The notes below the pieces were generated by a model. That model was not told the origin of the DNA. It saw only the letters and a program-made list of their open reading frames with translations, and did no database searches. From Euleptes europaea (taxonomy: Eukaryota > Chordata > Lepidosauria > Squamata > Sphaerodactylidae): a stretch of DNA of 64,000 nt. Of the stretch, positions 11,301 to 17,300 are shown piece by piece (within the stretch, counting starts at the first letter, position 1; every line of letters begins with the position of its first letter). The DNA is taken from positions 7,532,501 to 7,596,500 of the forward strand of contig NC_079321.1 of the NCBI RefSeq assembly GCF_029931775.1, in the 5' to 3' direction. Made by a program: the position numbers and the translations under genes.

Positions 11301-14300
11301 CAATTGACCCAGAAGGCCAAACTGTAAGAAAAGACAGATCCCCCTTTTCTGAAGCGCTGGCCACATACTGGCTGCAAGAACTCAAAGAGCTCACAGTTTT
11401 AGCCGCATTTGCGGTCAGCAGTCCAGGAGAAGGGGTAATTGCATTAACTGGGGAGAAAAAAGACGCGGTTTGTTCTTTTGCTAGAGAATTTACTGTGGTT
11501 GTTGGGGACACAGCAAGCTCTAAAAGCATAGCACTTGGGGAAAGGACATTCTCCAGTTCCGTAGCTGTTTCCAAAATGGCACGTTCCAGTCCTGAGGGGC
11601 TAGGCCCCAGCCGCTCAACAGCTGAAGAAAGGACCAGCGCGGTTTCTGAGAGGACAAGAGAATTCGGTTCAGGGAGAGAAAGTGTTTGGTCTGGTTCTAC
11701 AAAGCGGAGTGGATCGGTGAGCAACATAGATGGGGAAAGGGCAGAGTCTACGGCTAAAGGGGTAGGCTCTTGATCTGGAACGGCAAATGCAAGGATCGCT
11801 TCAGAGCTGTGGGAGAGTAAAGACTTCAGTTCCGTGGCAAAAAAGGGACGAGTGGGCTCTATCCTCGAGGATTGGTCACGATCCTGACTGAATATGGGGA
11901 ATTCCGGGTCTGTGGAAACAACAGGAGCCATTGTGGATTCGTCGAGGGAGAAAGGAAACCCTGGTTTCAGAGTTCTGTCCAAAAAGTAGCTGCTCTGTCC
12001 TTCCCAGTTAATCTTTTGGGATTCGCCCAGCATCTCAGTAGCTGGATTCAGGGAAATATCAGCACTGGTGATGAATTCTTTTGCCACAGGTGAGACATTT
12101 CCTATGGCACTGAATGCTTCGGGGTAGCTACTTCTTGTCTTCGGGGGGAATTTTTTGTATGGTGAACTGCATGGCACCGTGATACCCAAACTGCTCCTTA
12201 GCAGGTCAGTTACTTCCACACCACTTTCTAAAAAGGGCCTAGTATCCAACAGCATAGTGCTTTCCTCGGGGATGGGAGCAGTTCTGCTTTCCCACTCGCT
12301 CATATAATGATCACTGCTGAATATTAGCACAGGGCTACCGGACTGTCTGCCAAACCTGCCTCTTTCTGGTGTCTCAGAAGGGAGAAGGAAACAGTCTTCC
12401 TGCATCTCTGTCCTGATCCAGTTCTGTTCAGGTAGCAAAACAGTCTCAAAAGCAAAGGCACCACTGCTCACTCCTTCGGGAACTGACACGCTTTCTTGGA
12501 AGTTCGTTGAGATAGCCTCTTTCGCACTTTGAGAGCGGATAGCTTCATTGTTCACTTCCATGGTGGCCTCCAAGCTATGAGACACAGCCAGAGAATATGT
12601 AGCCAAGGCAAGGTAACCCAGTTGCGCCGATTTGCTCCTCACCTGTGGATCATTCATAATCAAGGCCCCCAAACTGGTAGTTGGAAGTGCTGGTCCTTCT
12701 GAGGGGCTAAAAGTTTTGATTAGGGGTGATGAACTTAGGTGAGGGACGTAAGAGAGAACATCTGAAGGAGTGGTTGACTCACTGAGGTAGCCCCAGCTAG
12801 TGTGTCCTCTCATTTCTATTAACGTTCCAGGACTGTAAGAAAATTTTTCATTGTCCGTGGAGGACCCAGAGAGCAAGCTTGGACTTGCGGGCATTAGGCG
12901 TTCAGTGCTCGTCACTTGCCAAACAAAACTTGGAAGGTCCATGACTTCTGCATCTTCTCTCCTCGCTGGCGAGGACTTGCTAAGTTCAGTCACCTGGTCA
13001 GTTCTATGACTTGAAGATAAACTAGTATTCGCACTGTCCCACATTGAGAGAAATAATTCTTTTTCAGACTGAGGAAGGTTGCTGAGAATTGAGCGGGAGA
13101 GTTCTGGGGTCAGGATTTCTGACGAGCCAATGGCACCCTTGGGAGGAGGCTGCATGTCGCGGTGCTTGAAGATAAAGTATTTGCCTACAAGCCTTTCTTT
13201 CCTGAGATGAGCCGAATGCCTCAACAGGAGGACCACATGGACACCTTGAGCATAAGTGGCAAAAACATGAACCTCTTTCCGCCAACAGGCGTAGATCACG
13301 GCATTCTCTGCCAGGGAAGAGACTCCGTGAAAGAAAATCTTATCACTGTTCACGTCACAGCTTTCACCACTTTGAAATCCTTTAATATAAATAACGATGT
13401 GTTTTCGAGCGCCTGCCCAGATAGTCCAGTTACACCAGATATTTCCTTCAAAGCCGTTCGGGAACGACGGGGAAGAAAATTCGCCATATTTCTCTCTTAG
13501 GCCCGTATGGCAGCTTTTCACCGGGGTGTAGATAGATATCCAAGAGAGATCTTGCACTAGAAGGCAAGAAGACGAAAGAAGTTAATGGCACTGATTTCTT
13601 CCATGAGAAGTCCTATATCTCCCCATCCATCTCACCAAGGGAAGCTCTTCTGGTTTTCTCTCGGTGCTCCTTTGACAGGGGCACCAAAGACATTCAAAGA
13701 CACCCCGTAGAGAAGTAATTCTAGAAGATGTAGGCATGTAGGCAATATGCCGTTTCTGTGAACTTGACTCCAGGGAGAATCTTGGTGTTTTTTTTAATTT
13801 AAAATATTTCCAGTCTTCACTGTTTTGTATAGGAACATGGGGTCACTTTCACATTAGGGTCCATTTTGTATTGCTCAGTCACTCCTTTTTTTCACAAATG
13901 GCGACACAAAAAATTGCAATTAGGGCTCGCTCTGCACATAATGAATACCCAGCTTGCTGGGGGTAAAGTATAAACGACTGGAGAAGGCAATGGCAAACCA
14001 CCCCATAAGCATAGTCTGCCTAGTAAATGTCGTGATGTGACATTACTCCATGGGTCAGCGATGACCCGGTGCTTGTACCTTTATCTTTAAGTAAATACAT
14101 GGATTAAAACTAAATTAATACGGTACAATTAATGGCACTAAAAAAAAGCAACAGTGTGCAGGTTCTAATAGTAGTCCCAACCTAAATACAGCTGACTGTT
14201 CAGACATTGGCAGCAAACGCACACTGGGTTGATCAGGCTGGTATGGAGTCGTCCAAATCGGGTTGCCAACCTCCAGTTGGTAGAAACCAACAAAAAATCC

Positions 14301-17300
14301 CCTATGCTGCACTAAGTGGTACTTAAGCAAAAAAACAGCACGTGGCTCAAGATTCTCACTGAAAAACAACACAAATATTTACTATAGTGAACTAGGAAAT
14401 AACACTAGTTCACTATAGTAAATATTTGTATTGTTTTTCAGTGAGAATCTTGAGCCACGTGCTGTTTTTTTTTGCTTAAGAACCTCCAGTTGGTGGCTGG
14501 AGATCTCCCGCTATTACAACTGATCTCCAAGCGACAGAGATCAGCTCCTCTGGAGAAAATGGCCGCTTTGGCCATCGGACCCTATGGCATTGAAGTCCCC
14601 TCCCAAAACCCTGCCCTTCTCAGGCTCCACCCCCCTCCAGATTTCCAGGTATTTCCCAACCTGGAGCTGGCGACTCTACATCCAAATGACCAGATTATCT
14701 AATAGCACACAATGTAGGAGCGGGGGCCCCACAAGTCCAGGCTGGCCAATAGATATGCTGTATACCGTCCCTGCCCTCAGCTATATGCCTGGTGGAACAG
14801 GTCCGCCTTATAGGCCCGACAAAACTGAACTAGATTGTTTAAAGCTCGGGCTTCCCTAGGAATAGGGTTAAGAAAGCCCTGGCCCTAGTCGAGGACAGCT
14901 GGACAGACTCCGGGCCAGGGACCACCAGTAGATTTTCAGACAATGACCGTAAGGCTCATGCAAAACAGAAAGTGCTCAGGTGGGCATTTTTGTATAGGAA
15001 CAGGAGTGTGGTCTATTACAATTAGGGTTGCCAGCTCCGGGTTGGGAATTACCTGAAGATTTTGGGGGCGGAGCCTGAGGAGGGCGGGGTTTGGAGAGGG
15101 GAGGGACTTCAATGCCATAGAGTCCAACTGCCAAAGCGGCCATTTTCTCCAGGTGAACTGATCTCTATCAGCTGGAGATCGGTTGTAATAGGAGGAGATC
15201 TCCAGCTAGCACCTGGAGGCTAGGCTGGAGCAAAAAAGGCACGTTTACTATAAAAGTCAAGCTGAGAGAAAGTATAGTAAGGGCTCTATAAATGACATAC
15301 AAACTCTTATTCTATAAGCCAGTGAATTTAGTGACAAAAGTGAAAAAATTACATACAATCTAATAAAGGAAACTTATGAAAATAACTATGAGTACATGTG
15401 AGGCAATACAATACAATACAAAAATACAGATTTTTTTGGCTTATCTCATTCAATGACTTATTAGTCTCTTAGAATTTTGTACTGTTCATATGCTTATTGT
15501 TCCCTCAGGAACCGGGAGAAAGATGATGGACGATAGGTGGAGAGGAACGCCGTCCGGATGCTTTGCGTTTTCACTACCCCGTGGGCAGCTTCATCAGCTC
15601 TCCTTTCAATTGGAGTCAAAGCTCCTTCAATAAGTTACCATATTCATATAATCTCTCTGAGGTTAGACGTTTCACGCGCCCACTGGGCTGCTCTGCTCTT
15701 AGCTGCTTAGATGCTGGAGGCTGGCAACCCTAATTACAGTGCTTCTTGTACGTATCATCTTGTTTTTATAGCACTCTTTTACCTTTGTAATCCAATTTTT
15801 GCCTTATGGTATGTCATGCTTTAGATCGGGGTCCTCAACCTTTCTGAGCCTGCCGGGCACCTTTGGAGTTCTGACACAGCATGGTGGGCACAGACACAAA
15901 ATGGCTGCCACAATATAACTACTGCAAGAGGCTCAACCTGGCCTCTGTCACACCTCAACCAGGGTTGGCTCAACCTAGCCTCTATCACACCTCAACCAGG
16001 GTTGGCTCAAAGATCTTTGGTGAATAACTTCACTGCCCACCCTCCGCACAGTGGGGAAGCCACCACCTACCCCTCCGTCTGATTTGGTACCCCTCTACCT
16101 CTGGTAGACTCTGAACACTCCCTAGAAGCTAAAATGACCAAACTGAGGCTATCGTACTTTGGTCACATTATGAGAAGACAAGACTCACAGGAGAAGACAG
16201 TAATGCTAGGAAAAGTTGAAGGCAGCAGGAAAATAGGAAGACCCAACAAGAGATGGTTTGACTCTATAAAGGAAGCCACAGCCCTCAATTTGCAAGATCT
16301 GAGCAAGGCTGTTAACAATATGACATTTTGCAGGTCATTCATTCATAAAGTTAGAAGTAACTTGATGCCACCTAACACACACTACCTCTGGTGCCCAGGG
16401 CACTGGCCTAGAGGCACTGAATGGATGGGCCAGCCCTGACCTGAATAATCACACATAGTTACTGGCAATGGATATATTTTGCTTGCTGCTGAGACTTTTC
16501 AGACATCTGTAGGTCAAAGAACCTAAAGCACTCAAACCGCTCCCAGAACAGATATAGCCACTGCTAGGTCCTGGCCGCTCTGAACTCTGAAAGGCCTTGC
16601 TCTGCTCCAAGGGTTGCAGCCTAACAAGCAGAGCCCAAAGGAGGCCGGTATGGAGCCAGTTAAGGTACAGGTAATAGGTAGAGAACCCCCTCTCCATATT
16701 CATCAGATGGGTGTGCAAACATAGGAGGGCTAATTAAAGGGAACCTCCACATTCACCGGCAGTAAACCTCTGAGTAGCAGTGCCAGGAGGCAACATCAAG
16801 GGGAAGTAGGGTTGCCAACCTGTAGGTACTAGCTGGAGATCTGCTATTACAACTCAGCTCCAGGAGATAGAGATCAGTTCCCCTGGAGAAAATGGCCGCT
16901 TCGGCAACTGGAGTCTACGGCATTGAAGTCTCTCCCCTCCCCAAACCCATCCCTCCTCAGGCTCTACCCCCACCCCAAAAACCTCCTGCCGATGGCGAAA
17001 AGGGACCTGGCAACCCTAGGCGAAGGCCTTGGCCTATATGTCCTGTTGGCTCTCCAGAGGAACTGGTTAACCACTGTGAGGGACAGGATGCTGGACTAGA
17101 TGTACCCCTGGTCTGATCCAGCAGGGCTATTCCGAAGTTCCTATGAAGGCCTCGGTCTCTATGCCCTGTCGTTGGACCTCCAGAGGAACTGGTTGGACAG
17201 TGTGTGACACAGGATGCTGGACTAGATGGACCGCTGGTCTGATCCAGCAGGACACGAAGGCCTTGGCCTTCTATGCCATGTTTGTTGAACCTCCAAAGGA

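Larger units (their letters stand above)
15023..15732 (-). mobile_element. MITE-1 carrying a PLE-type insertion
   Basis: Outer ends TAGGGTTGCC and GGCAACCCTA are flanked by ATTACAAT / ATTACAGT (7 of 8 bases), enclosing both the MITE and its insert (about 15228-15708). On the MITE's own strand the insert again follows GCCTCCAG, which reappears on the other side. The order of events is therefore MITE first, PLE insertion second. Confidence 0.8.

Noticed and set aside
10760-11773. Long plus-strand open frames opposite exon 3
   Set aside because: Shadows of the Ser/Thr-rich coding strand; no start context, domain or splice support.
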